This document shows positions 56,209-64,000 of a stretch of 64,000 bases of DNA, one piece after another. The notes beneath the pieces were generated by a model. It was given only the letters and a program-made list of their open reading frames with translations, was not told the origin of the DNA and made no database searches. Made by a program: the position numbers and the translations under genes. Position 1 is the first letter of the stretch; each line of letters starts with the position of its first letter. Source of the stretch: Kiloniella litopenaei (GTDB taxonomy: Bacteria; Pseudomonadota; Alphaproteobacteria; Kiloniellales; Kiloniellaceae); contig NZ_LANI01000001.1 in assembly GCF_000982415.1 (NCBI RefSeq), positions 124,001-188,000 of the forward strand. The letters are read 5' to 3'.

Positions 56209-56988
56209 TTACCCAAGCCGCCCATAAAATGTCATCCGTGCCGCTTCGGAAAGGGCTATTCCAGGCTCTGAATTATAGGCAAGAACCACTAACATTCGGG
56301 TCCGCTTACCTTTTACAGGGGCAACCCGATGAATAGCATTTCGACCACGGAAAAGAACAAGAGCCCCCGCCCCCATAGAAAGCTGATTAACCGCGGTTTC
56401 GCCATCAAGGACCTTGCCCACACCATCAAAATTCATATCCCCGCGATCAGCATCGCGTAAATCCCCCACATACTCAAAAGTACCACCAGCTTCGGGTTCT
56501 TGTATCATTAATGTCGTTGCAAAAGACGAATTATCGAAATGCCACCCCAATTCCTGCCCGGTCCGCGCATAATGCAAGTTAATTGACGAGAGGGGATCAG
56601 CATATTCATACAACGCCTTCTCGTTTAAGACAGCACACAAAAACTTTTGGAATTCCGCATCATGGTAAAGTGTCTGCAAAGGAGAATTTTGGGGAATTTG
56701 ATCATCCGTAATACACCCTTTTGACGAAGTAACAAGACGGTTCAGAGGATGATCATCTGCTAAATCCGGATCTTTGGGGCTCAGGTAAACGGTATGTTTT
56801 TGCTCACAAAAATAAGCATGGGTTTCCTGTGCCTCTCCTTCGGCCTTGATTTGCTCCACGGCTTCAGGTGACAAAAAACCCTCTAGTACCAAGGCTCCAT
56901 CCCAATCAAGTGTTTGCTGACAGGATTTCACAAAAGCTTGATCCGAAATCGGGTGTTTCTGTAAATCAATAATACTGACTAAACTCAT
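56209..56988 (-). CDS. 2OG-Fe(II) oxygenase (HalD/ArpA-like)
   Basis: A 259-residue double-stranded beta-helix oxygenase. The iron ligands are visible as HFD in LGWHFDNSSFATT and the later His in NAIHRVAPVKGKRTR, with the 2-oxoglutarate-binding Arg in the same strand. It resembles the HalD/ArpA-like group. The C-terminal strand is LVVLAYNSEPG. It lies opposite the YgiC gene, on the other strand, and shares no operon. AGGAGTTAGAGG precedes the ATG. The substrate is unknown. Confidence 0.8.
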   Translation of the reverse strand: MSLVSIIDLQKHPISDQAFVKSCQQTLDWDGALVLEGFLSPEAVEQIKAEGEAQETHAYFCEQKHTVYLSPKDPDLADDHPLNRLVTSSKGCITDDQIPQNSPLQTLYHDAEFQKFLCAVLNEKALYEYADPLSSINLHYARTGQELGWHFDNSSFATTLMIQEPEAGGTFEYVGDLRDADRGDMNFDGVGKVLDGETAVNQLSMGAGALVLFRGRNAIHRVAPVKGKRTRMLVVLAYNSEPGIALSEAARMTFYGRLG

Positions 56989-57097
56989 CCTCTAACTCCT
57001 GCTTATGCTACTCCGTCACTGTACTGCACATCATGCAAAGAACAAATTACGGTAGGCAAAAAATAGTTCCAGTAAATATATCAAACGCACAGAGACA

Positions 57098-57127
57098 TTT
57101 GAATGAATACAATAGCATTCATTCAAA
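57098..57127. repeat. Perfect 11-bp inverted repeat upstream of the oxygenase gene
   Basis: TTTGAATGAAT at 57098-57108 pairs with ATTCATTCAAA at 57117-57127 around an 8-base loop. It lies 110 bases upstream of the oxygenase start and in the 292-base AT-rich gap to the next gene. No T run follows. It may be an operator. Confidence 0.8.
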
Positions 57128-57280
57128 CAAACAAATAAAAAATAATATTATTGATAATTCTTACTACATGATCTATGAGGATCACAGATAAAAACAAATA
57201 AAAAACACATAAATTATTTACGAATATCTGGATCACGTATCATCACCACATCTATACAAATACATTAATTACGGAAAATC

Positions 57281-57856
57281 ATGGTAAACATTCAACGCTA
57301 CATCCCGTTTTTGCCTGCTATCTTTTTTGGCATCGCAACTATTGGCAATGCCACGACTTCAAATGCAAACGAACTGTCGCCATCAGACTGTCCGGTGCAG
57401 ATAGATACCCAGTTTATCGATAAAAAATCGCGTCAATCCTGTAAAAAACACACGGCGAATGATAATAAAAGCAACTATTACCTCAGCTCTTGGGTTTCAA
57501 AGGAAGAGGCCCTTTTTAGTAGCATTTATTATCAGCCTATCGGCGGTTATCAATATTGGGCCAAAAGGCCAAAAATTGAAAAAAAACATGTAAAGAAATG
57601 GACAATTTTTGAGAAAGTTGAACTAAAGGATATCACGGAAGTATCTTGTAAAGATCACACCTGTTTTTCGTTTGAAATGCCCGACGATTTTGCCGAATGT
57701 CTATGGTTTGACAGAAATTTGAACAAAACGGGTCGGCTGTCAGGTCATGGAAATAAAAATGGCGTCCTGCGCGGCTTTATTTGCCGAAGCAAAACAGACA
57801 GCCTTTATACGACAGAAGAAGCAATGAAATTTCTAACAGCTATTTCTGCCAAATAA
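57281..57856 (+). CDS. Secreted hypothetical protein
   Basis: A 191-residue protein with a signal peptide (FLPAIFFGIATIGNA) cleaved near residue 28. The mature part has several cysteines (SDCPVQ, QSCKKH, VSCKDHTCFSF, ECLWFD, FICRSK), probably disulfide-bonded in the periplasm. No domain is recognised. GGAAAATC precedes the ATG. It is followed by a hairpin terminator. Confidence 0.72.
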   Translation: MVNIQRYIPFLPAIFFGIATIGNATTSNANELSPSDCPVQIDTQFIDKKSRQSCKKHTANDNKSNYYLSSWVSKEEALFSSIYYQPIGGYQYWAKRPKIEKKHVKKWTIFEKVELKDITEVSCKDHTCFSFEMPDDFAECLWFDRNLNKTGRLSGHGNKNGVLRGFICRSKTDSLYTTEEAMKFLTAISAK

Positions 57857-57864
57857 TCTATTCA

Positions 57865-57912
57865 AAAGTGAGAAGGTTTCAGGTCGTCACTATCCCGTCA
57901 TCTTCTCACTTT
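57865..57912 (+). terminator. Terminator-like hairpin
   Basis: AAAGTGAGAAG at 57865-57875 pairs exactly with CTTCTCACTTT at 57902-57912. The loop of 26 bases is long and only TTT closes it. It lies just after the secreted-protein stop and between converging genes, where a terminator is expected. Confidence 0.6.
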
Positions 57913-57997
57913 GCCGTATTCTCTTGAATGTGACCAACGTAATTAACTCAGGATCTCTCGCTCAACTGTCTTATTCCGGCATGACACAGCACAAAAA

Positions 57998-59596
57998 TTA
58001 CATGGTATTTGGCTTTGGCACTATTCTTTCAGCTGGAAAGGTTACTGTTGCAACTGTCCCTTTGTCGGGTTCACTTTCCAACTTGAATTTCCCGTTATGA
58101 TTGGCAACCAGCGCCTTTACAATTGACAGGCCCAACCCCGTACCTTCGTGGTTTCGTGTCATGCTGCCAGCAACCTGTCCAAAGGCTTCCTGAACTCGTT
58201 CAATATATTCCGGGGAAATACCAATCCCCCTGTCCTCGACTTGCACACAAAAACCATCCTGCACACTTTCCAGGCGAACAAACACCTTTCCACCGGGGTC
58301 AGTAAATTTTATGGCATTGGTCAAAAGGTTCAACAATATTTGCTTGAATTGCCGACTATCCAGCAAGGCATATAAATCAGTTGTGTTATTCTCTGTAACG
58401 ATATCAATTTTCCCTGCCTCTGCCCGATCTTTGACAAGGAAAAGAACCGTCTCGATAGCTTTTTCGACTTGAATTACCTCTTCATCGGTTTCCAGCTCAC
58501 CCGCTTCAATCCGTGAAATATCAAGAATGTCATTAATTAATTCCAGCAAGAATTTTCCGGACTTCTGTATATCAGCCACATATTCAGCATTTTTTTTGCT
58601 TCCCAACGGTCCGAAAACCTCGTGGCTCAGTGTCTCTGAAAAACCGATAATTGAATTAAGGGGCGTTCGCAGCTCGTGACTCATATTAGCCAGAAATTCC
58701 GACTTGGCCCGGCTGGCCATTTCGGCACGATCCTTTTCCAGCATAAGTTCTTCTGTGCGCTCTTCAACACGAGCTTCCAGGTTTTTGTTTATCTCTCGCA
58801 AAGCTTGGGCAGAGATATCCCGTTGAATGCTAACAGCAACAGCAGAACGAAGCGTCAGGAAAACAACAAACAATAACCCAAGAGCAACACACCCCAAAAC
58901 GAACGCTGATAACAGAATAAGTCGATCAATCTCGGTCATTCGGTTGGTGACGTCATAATAGATTTCAAAGGCCCCCCAAAAATGCCCTGGATCATCAGCC
59001 CGCATCAAGGGGACATAAGTCTCAACAACATCCTGCGCAACAATCTCATTTTCCAAGCTCAGCTTATCTTTGCGCACAAGCTTGGTAAAAACTCGACCTT
59101 TAGCCACAATGTCGTGAAAATAATCGTTATCATTAACTTTCCCAATGTCCGTCGCATCTGTCGAATAGACCGTTGTCCCATCCGGGGCGAACAGTTTAAG
59201 CTTGATCAGCCCTAACCTCTTTACAAAAGACGCAGCCCCCCGGCGCATATCTTCGGACAGGGAATCTTCGGTTAAATCCTCGTTATTCTGTATAATCAGA
59301 TCTTCGACCAGATGGTTCGCAGCACGAACGGCTTCTTCTTCGGTATGTTGAACAACAAATTTGGAAAATAGTGGCAGGACAAGAAAGTATTCGGCCAGCG
59401 GAAAAATGACCGCGATTAACAAAGAAACAATAAAGATTCCTCGCAGATACCCAGTCCTGAAAACTGTCTGTATCTGAGACCTCAGTCCGCCGGACTTATT
59501 GTTGTTAGCACCGGACGTGTTGTAAGCTATTGTATCAGGCTTGGCTGTATCATGCCGGGCAATATGTTGCTTGGATGTATTACTTTTTTCTGCCAA
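57998..59596 (-). CDS. Sensor histidine kinase
   Basis: A 532-residue kinase. Transmembrane helices at about 50-75 and 232-256 flank a periplasmic sensor with [15 protein letters not shown]-like segments of a single Cache domain. A coiled linker follows. HisKA has His307 in [15 protein letters not shown] and the ATPase domain has [20 protein letters not shown] and [11 protein letters not shown]. No receiver domain is attached and no regulator is adjacent. The start codon is TTG with GGAG nine bases upstream. It is a standalone kinase of the same type as those at 6.6-20 kb. Confidence 0.92.
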   Translation of the reverse strand: MAEKSNTSKQHIARHDTAKPDTIAYNTSGANNNKSGGLRSQIQTVFRTGYLRGIFIVSLLIAVIFPLAEYFLVLPLFSKFVVQHTEEEAVRAANHLVEDLIIQNNEDLTEDSLSEDMRRGAASFVKRLGLIKLKLFAPDGTTVYSTDATDIGKVNDNDYFHDIVAKGRVFTKLVRKDKLSLENEIVAQDVVETYVPLMRADDPGHFWGAFEIYYDVTNRMTEIDRLILLSAFVLGCVALGLLFVVFLTLRSAVAVSIQRDISAQALREINKNLEARVEERTEELMLEKDRAEMASRAKSEFLANMSHELRTPLNSIIGFSETLSHEVFGPLGSKKNAEYVADIQKSGKFLLELINDILDISRIEAGELETDEEVIQVEKAIETVLFLVKDRAEAGKIDIVTENNTTDLYALLDSRQFKQILLNLLTNAIKFTDPGGKVFVRLESVQDGFCVQVEDRGIGISPEYIERVQEAFGQVAGSMTRNHEGTGLGLSIVKALVANHNGKFKLESEPDKGTVATVTFPAERIVPKPNTM

Positions 59597-59731
59597 AAAG
59601 CTGTTCTCCGATATTTACTCTTGCCCCCTCGAGAAAACACAGAACACACTTAATAAATTTTATGACCAAGGACTTTAAAAAAGATGAAGAAACGCCCGTA
59701 AAATTATCTGGCTAAAAAAAATCCCCCCTTA

Positions 59732-61147
59732 TTATCCTGCCAAATCCTTGTACATCGACAGTGCCTTTTCCCTTGAAGCCTTCAGACTTGTAATTGGCTC
59801 TGGGTAATCCCGGCCCAGTTTTAAACCAACTGATTCAAGCACCTCGACAGGTGCTTCCCAAGGGGCATAAATATACCGTGTCGGCAGCTTCGCAAGTTCA
59901 GGAACGTAGGTACAGATGTAATCCGCATTCTCGTCAAATCGCTTGCTTTGTGTCACCGGATTGAAAATTCTAAAATAAGGGGCCGCATCTGCACCAGAAC
60001 CAGCAACCCATTGCCAACTGGCACTATTACTGGCCAAATCCGCATCAACCAAAGTATCCCAAAACCATCTGGCCCCTTCGCGCCAGTGAACGCCAAGGTT
60101 CTTGGTTAGAAAAGAGGCAACAATCATTCTTACCCGGTTATGCATGTACCCAGTTTGCCAAAGTTCACGCATGCCTGCATCGACGATGGGAACACCGGTC
60201 ATGCCCCGTTGCCATGTCTTTAGGTCCGCTTGTGACCCAAACCAGTTAAACCCATCAAATTTGGGTTGAAAGTTTTCATCAGGTAGCTTGGGAAAATGGT
60301 AAAGCAAATAATATGAAAACTCTCGCCAGGCGAGTTCAGAATAAAAATGATCCCTGTTTTCACCCGCGCTTTGTTCCAGGATCTTATCCAAAACAAAATT
60401 GGGTGATATCTCTCCAAAATGCAAATGAGGCGATAACCTTGAAACACTTTTTTCCGACGGATAATCACGCCCCTTTTTGTATCTGTCCAATCCGTTAGAA
60501 ATAAAATCACTTAACGCATGCTGCGCGGCTTTTTCGCCCACATCCCAATGGGAATGCATCTGAGCCACCCATTTTTTCTGTTTGGGTAGCAGCCCCATAT
60601 CTTCAAGTGACAAAGCCTCGTCATCTTTTAAAGCTGTGATCTCTTTTGGAACGGGAACTGGTTTTGCGGGCAATGTTCCGGCGCGACATGCGCGAAAATA
60701 AGGTGTAAAAACCTTATAGGGCGTTGCGTCTTTCTTTAAAACTTCCCACGGTTCCCACAATAGCGATCCATTGAAACTTTTTACGACAACATTGGCATCA
60801 TTAAGGGTCTTCTTGATATTGGTATCACGCCCTATACGCCAAGGTTCATAACATCTGTTCCAATAAACAGCCCCAGCACCAAGACGTGCCGCAAGCGCGG
60901 GCAGTATTTTTTCAGCATTCCCCCTGTAGAGCGACAGTTTACCTGCCAATGAATGATTAAGCTTATCCAGCGAGGAGTTCAACCATACCCGACTGGCAGC
61001 CCCCATTGCCCAGTCACCGGCATTTTCATCATCCAGGATATAAACAGGGTAAAACTGCCCTGATTTGACCGCAGCACACAGTGCCGGATTATCTTCCAGT
61101 CTGAGATCCTGTCGAAACCATAGAATAGAAACAGTGTCTGAGGGCAT
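59732..61147 (-). CDS. phrB: Deoxyribodipyrimidine photolyase (class I)
   Basis: A 471-residue DNA photolyase that repairs cyclobutane pyrimidine dimers with blue light. The N-terminal antenna domain starts ILWFRQDLRLEDNPAL. The C-terminal FAD domain shows SRLSPHLHFGEISP, WREFSYYLLYHFP, the tryptophan-rich segment WQTGYMHNRVRMIVASF, and LVDADLASNSASWQWVAGSG with FNPVTQSKRFD. The ATG at 61147 fits the usual start; an ATG at 61183 would add 12 residues. No other repair gene is near. Confidence 0.94.
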   Translation of the reverse strand: MPSDTVSILWFRQDLRLEDNPALCAAVKSGQFYPVYILDDENAGDWAMGAASRVWLNSSLDKLNHSLAGKLSLYRGNAEKILPALAARLGAGAVYWNRCYEPWRIGRDTNIKKTLNDANVVVKSFNGSLLWEPWEVLKKDATPYKVFTPYFRACRAGTLPAKPVPVPKEITALKDDEALSLEDMGLLPKQKKWVAQMHSHWDVGEKAAQHALSDFISNGLDRYKKGRDYPSEKSVSRLSPHLHFGEISPNFVLDKILEQSAGENRDHFYSELAWREFSYYLLYHFPKLPDENFQPKFDGFNWFGSQADLKTWQRGMTGVPIVDAGMRELWQTGYMHNRVRMIVASFLTKNLGVHWREGARWFWDTLVDADLASNSASWQWVAGSGADAAPYFRIFNPVTQSKRFDENADYICTYVPELAKLPTRYIYAPWEAPVEVLESVGLKLGRDYPEPITSLKASREKALSMYKDLAG

Positions 61148-61342
61148 GTTCTTTAAACTCTTGATCCATTTTTCGTACCCCATTCTTATAGCATTGGAAC
61201 GAAGGCCTCAATCCTTACCCGGAGCCTTTCCAGACAAGGCAGAACGTGTCCTCTTTTCCCACACGCCATTATCCCAACTGCTTTTGACATACTCTGACTA
61301 ATGTTCCATCCAGATGGCGGCCTGTAACCCGAACATAAAAAA

Positions 61343-61366
61343 GGGGAGAGAAATATTCTCTCCCCC
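61343..61366 (-). terminator. Rho-independent terminator of the small secreted protein gene
   Basis: GGGGAGAGAA at 61343-61352 pairs with TTCTCTCCCC at 61356-61365 on the plus strand. The run of A at 61337-61342 becomes a T tract on the minus strand. It lies about 40 bases after the stop of the gene at 61405-61686. Confidence 0.85.
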
Positions 61367-61404
61367 CATTACAAGTCTGAAATAACCTGATTTCTATAGC
61401 TGCC

Positions 61405-61686
61405 TTATTGCTTTTCAGCCCAGGCAATAAATTCATCATATAGTGTACAGGCTTTATCTGTATCTCCACTACTCAACGCAGTACCGGCTTCATTCAGCTT
61501 ACCGGACTCTGCTGTAAATTCATCCGGATCAACGCCATTACCAATCTTTGATGCAACCTGTTCCATCAGGGATGAAACCTTTTGCGTTTTCTCGGTTAGT
61601 TCATCTGTAGAACAACCAGCATAGGCATAGCTTGATGTCATACCAAGAAAGGCAACAGTTGATAGTACCGTGATAAACTTTTTCAT
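61405..61686 (-). CDS. Small secreted hypothetical protein
   Basis: A 93-residue protein with a signal peptide (VLSTVAFLGMTSSYAYA, cleavage near residue 23). The mature helical part has two cysteines (AGCSTDEL and KACTLYDEF), probably one disulfide. It has the look of small four-helix periplasmic proteins, but no family is assigned. AGGAATTGAGTA precedes the ATG. It is followed by a terminator. Confidence 0.75.
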   Translation of the reverse strand: MKKFITVLSTVAFLGMTSSYAYAGCSTDELTEKTQKVSSLMEQVASKIGNGVDPDEFTAESGKLNEAGTALSSGDTDKACTLYDEFIAWAEKQ

Positions 61687-61878
61687 TACTCAATTCCTGT
61701 TTATAAGTTGAGTTATCTAAAATGGATTAATTTGCGCCATCTGTTGATGGCTGTATCTTCAGTCCTGTTTGACCTGTAATATTCTCATTCCCCAATACTG
61801 TTTTCTGGTACCAATACAGTTCTTTGGGGGTTTCAGAAAACTGCACACCGGAATACAAAATAAAATCAGGATAAAGGA

Positions 61879-62298
61879 CTAGAGAAAGAAAGTACTGGCT
61901 ACAAATCCCCAAATCCCCAGCGCGATTGCGGCAAACCCCAGATTAATCTGGTGACCAACCAGTTTGTCGCGCAGAACATTCGCTTTGGACTGAAGTTCCG
62001 GATTTGACCCCGTCACATATTTGTTGATCAGGCCAAAACCCAAAAGGAACCCCAGGATTGCCGTAATTACAGAAACCGCTATCCAGGTCATCCACCAGAT
62101 CGGAAAGGACGTCAGCAAGCCCATATTCAAAAGTGCCTGAATAATTCCCCAGATACCCCAGATACCAAAAATAACGCCGATAAAACCCTGAAAGGGAACA
62201 ATCCGGTCCAGTATCTGTTGTGCTGCGGGTTGTTTTCTGACAACAACCGGATAGGCAGCAAGCGCGCCTAAAATAATCAAACCAATGGCATAAAACAT
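61879..62298 (-). CDS. Small integral membrane protein
   Basis: A 139-residue protein with about four hydrophobic segments (around 1-18, 38-62, 66-93 and 118-138). IFGIWGIWGIIQALLNMG lies in the second, and a charged loop (NPELQSKANVLRDKLVGHQ) before the last. I do not recognise the family. It shares strand with the 154-residue membrane protein 165 bases upstream but the gap does not prove an operon. Confidence 0.7.
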   Translation of the reverse strand: MFYAIGLIILGALAAYPVVVRKQPAAQQILDRIVPFQGFIGVIFGIWGIWGIIQALLNMGLLTSFPIWWMTWIAVSVITAILGFLLGFGLINKYVTGSNPELQSKANVLRDKLVGHQINLGFAAIALGIWGFVASTFFL

Positions 62299-62462
62299 AT
62301 GATACGAACTCTCTTATCTGTTACAAAATCACAGTCATTGACGCTTGTGGGACGTTCCAGAAGAAATGTACCCGAACGAAATGCCTGAAATGTTCGCGAA
62401 GATACTAAAATCACAGCGATAAAAGGCGCATACCCCAAAGGGGGTACAGATCGTTTTTTAGC

Positions 62463-62927
62463 TTAATTTTTTTTCATCGATCCGAATACCAAGGAAGAAA
62501 CTACCAGAATCAACAATCCCCCAAGGCTGGCAAAAATCAGAATATATCCCCCTCCGCCAATCAGATAGGAAACCAGAAAACCCTGTTCATCAAATGGAAA
62601 AGGATAGATAAAAATCCCCCTGATTTTATGGACCATGTAGATCAGAAAATAGCCACAGCCAAAAACCGTGGCACCAGTACCGAAAGCTCTTTTTCTTGAG
62701 CACGGAAAGGTCAAATATTTTGGGAAGACAAAAAAGCCAGAGAATAGCAAAATTGGAACAAACCAAAGATCCCAAATCGAAAAGAGATCAAGAAATCCCC
62801 GCTGCAAAGTGCTGTCCATACTTTGGATAAACGCTCGTTGTGATAAATATTCTGGAATATGGACAAGGGCATAAATCCCGCCACCACCAAACAGCGTAAT
62901 CAGGCTCAGATATAATCGGGACATCAT
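62463..62927 (-). CDS. Small membrane protein
   Basis: A 154-residue protein with about four hydrophobic segments. Segments include LYLSLITLFGGGGIYALVHI at the start and YILIFASLGGLLILVVSSLV near the end. No family is recognised. The start is an ATG pair at 62927. Its upstream region holds an (AG)15(AC)6 microsatellite that ends 52 bases before the start, which might alter promoter spacing. Confidence 0.68.
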   Translation of the reverse strand: MMSRLYLSLITLFGGGGIYALVHIPEYLSQRAFIQSMDSTLQRGFLDLFSIWDLWFVPILLFSGFFVFPKYLTFPCSRKRAFGTGATVFGCGYFLIYMVHKIRGIFIYPFPFDEQGFLVSYLIGGGGYILIFASLGGLLILVVSSLVFGSMKKN

Positions 62928-62974
62928 CAGAAAGTCTTTATTATAACTCCAGACACAACACCGTCCTTACACAA

Positions 62975-63020
<46 letters not shown>

Positions 63021-63094
63021 AACAACAAGTCTCTCCCCCGGTTCCCTGTAAGTAACACCACCTGCTATCTATAGGTAATACAGATAATAATCCC

Positions 63095-64000
63095 TCACGA
63101 AGGGTCAGTAACAAGCGCCTGCTGATCAAGAAGATTATTGATAATCTGGATATCAGACAAACTTCCCCCCTGTGTCAGATCAATACCCTGAAGCAAAATC
63201 TCTTTATCCGTTCCACTGCCATCGCCATCTACATCTATTTCAATGCGGGTATCAGCCCCCGATTGGGTAAAATGCAAATAGTGATCAAGATTCTCACTAT
63301 TCTCGGCTGACAACAGTTCGCCAAGGTGAAGGATATCGCCCTGATCAACAGAAAAATCAGCAATGATATCATTATCGGTTTCACCACTTCGAAAGATAAA
63401 GACATCGGCACCTGCCCCGCCGTTAAGGGTATCATTGCCACGGCCACCTTCGATAAGGTCATCGGCTTCGGTACCTGCCAGAATGTCATCGTCCAAAGTA
63501 CCAATAACGTTCAGCCCCGGCGCGGTTCCGATAACAGAAACAGTCGTAGAGATAGCATCACTCTCATCGGTTCCATCATTGACTGTTACGTTGATCGTAC
63601 GACTTGATTGAAGACCACCGAGGTCAGGGTTATCCAGTATGCTGTGATAATTTATATGCTCAAGAACAGCTTCATATTCAGACGGGCTGGCTGCACCAGT
63701 CAGCATTAAAACACCATTGGAACTGTCATAGCTCATATTCAGACCTGCTGGCAGGCTATAGCCCCCAAGATCAAGTACATCCCCAACCACAAAGTCAGTT
63801 ATGGTCACGGTCGCCGAGATAATACTGTCCGCTGTATCAACATCTTCAAGATCAAGATCACTGAAAAGCGCGACCGGATCGCCCCCCTCGGTAAAGGCAT
63901 AGTAAGTCAAACCATCTTCGGTATTATAGTACGAACGAAGAGACCCATCAGCGTTATAGGTTTTGCTGACGATGTCGGTTCCCCTTGTCATTGTTACAAC
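63095..64000 (-). CDS. C-terminal part of a large RTX/type I secreted protein
   Basis: The frame runs off the right edge with no start in the window; at least 302 residues are visible. It has cadherin-like or bacterial Ig-like text (TINVTVNDGTDESDA) followed by calcium-binding nonapeptide-type repeats (GTLDDDILAGTEADDLIEGG and GRGNDTLNGGAGADVFIF), then IADFSVDQGDILHL and an acidic region with DVDGDGSGTDKEILL, all typical of the type I secretion C-terminal target. It is probably a surface adhesin or biofilm protein; the export ABC genes would be elsewhere. Confidence 0.85.
   Translation of the reverse strand, partial: VVTMTRGTDIVSKTYNADGSLRSYYNTEDGLTYYAFTEGGDPVALFSDLDLEDVDTADSIISATVTITDFVVGDVLDLGGYSLPAGLNMSYDSSNGVLMLTGAASPSEYEAVLEHINYHSILDNPDLGGLQSSRTINVTVNDGTDESDAISTTVSVIGTAPGLNVIGTLDDDILAGTEADDLIEGGRGNDTLNGGAGADVFIFRSGETDNDIIADFSVDQGDILHLGELLSAENSENLDHYLHFTQSGADTRIEIDVDGDGSGTDKEILLQGIDLTQGGSLSDIQIINNLLDQQALVTDPS

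Noticed and set aside
61727-61912. Small open frame overlapping the end of the 139-residue membrane protein
   Set aside because: Its end overlaps a better-supported gene and it has no signal or ribosome-binding site.
62431-62461. Short stem TACCCC-AAAG-GGGGTA followed by T run on the plus strand
   Set aside because: The stem is short and on the strand of no known gene; the minus-strand version lacks a clear T tract.

Overview
The window looks like a chromosomal segment of a free-living, motile, probably marine alphaproteobacterium, most like the Rhodospirillales/Kiloniella/Terasakiella type. This is inferred from the moderate G+C, PAS_5-family proteins, a long-form PurC, many membrane sensor kinases and chemoreceptors, and a C-terminal type I secretion/RTX-like protein. 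No rRNA, tRNA or CRISPR array was seen. Genus is not determinable from the sequence alone.

Layout. 1-2.3 kb: an AT-rich partial ORF and a phage terminase pair (TerL, TerS), the edge of a prophage or remnant that would continue to the left. 2.5-6.6 kb: the most unusual gene, a 1332-residue fusion of an apparently intact type IA (TopB-like) topoisomerase to a whole RecD2-like helicase region in which every catalytic helicase motif is altered. 6.6-28.6 kb: a signalling-rich region with two periplasmic-binding-protein/histidine-kinase pairs (Peripla_BP_6 and ABC_sub_bind types), a Cache-HAMP-PAS kinase followed by a REC-GGDEF-EAL protein, an ArsR/SRPBCC pair with a symmetric operator, a chemoreceptor, a membrane adenylate/guanylate cyclase, and an OmpR-type two-component pair divergent from a beta-helix protein. 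28.6-39.7 kb: housekeeping and stress genes (CPT-like kinase, SelO, GFA protein, DEAD-box helicase, GNAT, MocR regulator with divergent EamA exporter, LysE exporter, SugE/Gdx, rhodanese). 40-44.2 kb: an HBM-type chemoreceptor, PurC and the first PAS_5 protein.

44.2-51.1 kb is a coherent catabolic locus: a GntR/FCD repressor, a polar amino-acid ABC transporter (binding protein, two permeases, ATPase), a DHDPS/NAL-family lyase and an iron-sulfur L-serine dehydratase homologue. An operator palindrome sits between the -35 and -10 boxes of the transporter promoter, and a large hairpin follows the binding-protein gene. The dehydratase carries a single-base frameshift that can be located to an A run. 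The substrate is not identifiable.

51.2-64 kb holds a VOC protein, two tandem PAS_5 paralogues, a coiled-coil protein of unknown role, a YgiB/YgiC (glutathionylspermidine-synthase-like) pair next to a 2OG-Fe(II) oxygenase, a sensor kinase, a class I photolyase, several small membrane or secreted proteins, an (AG)15(AC)6 microsatellite upstream of one of them, and the 3' end of a large RTX/T1SS protein that runs off the window. Start codons were adjusted where a Shine-Dalgarno sequence or domain boundary argued against the longest reading.
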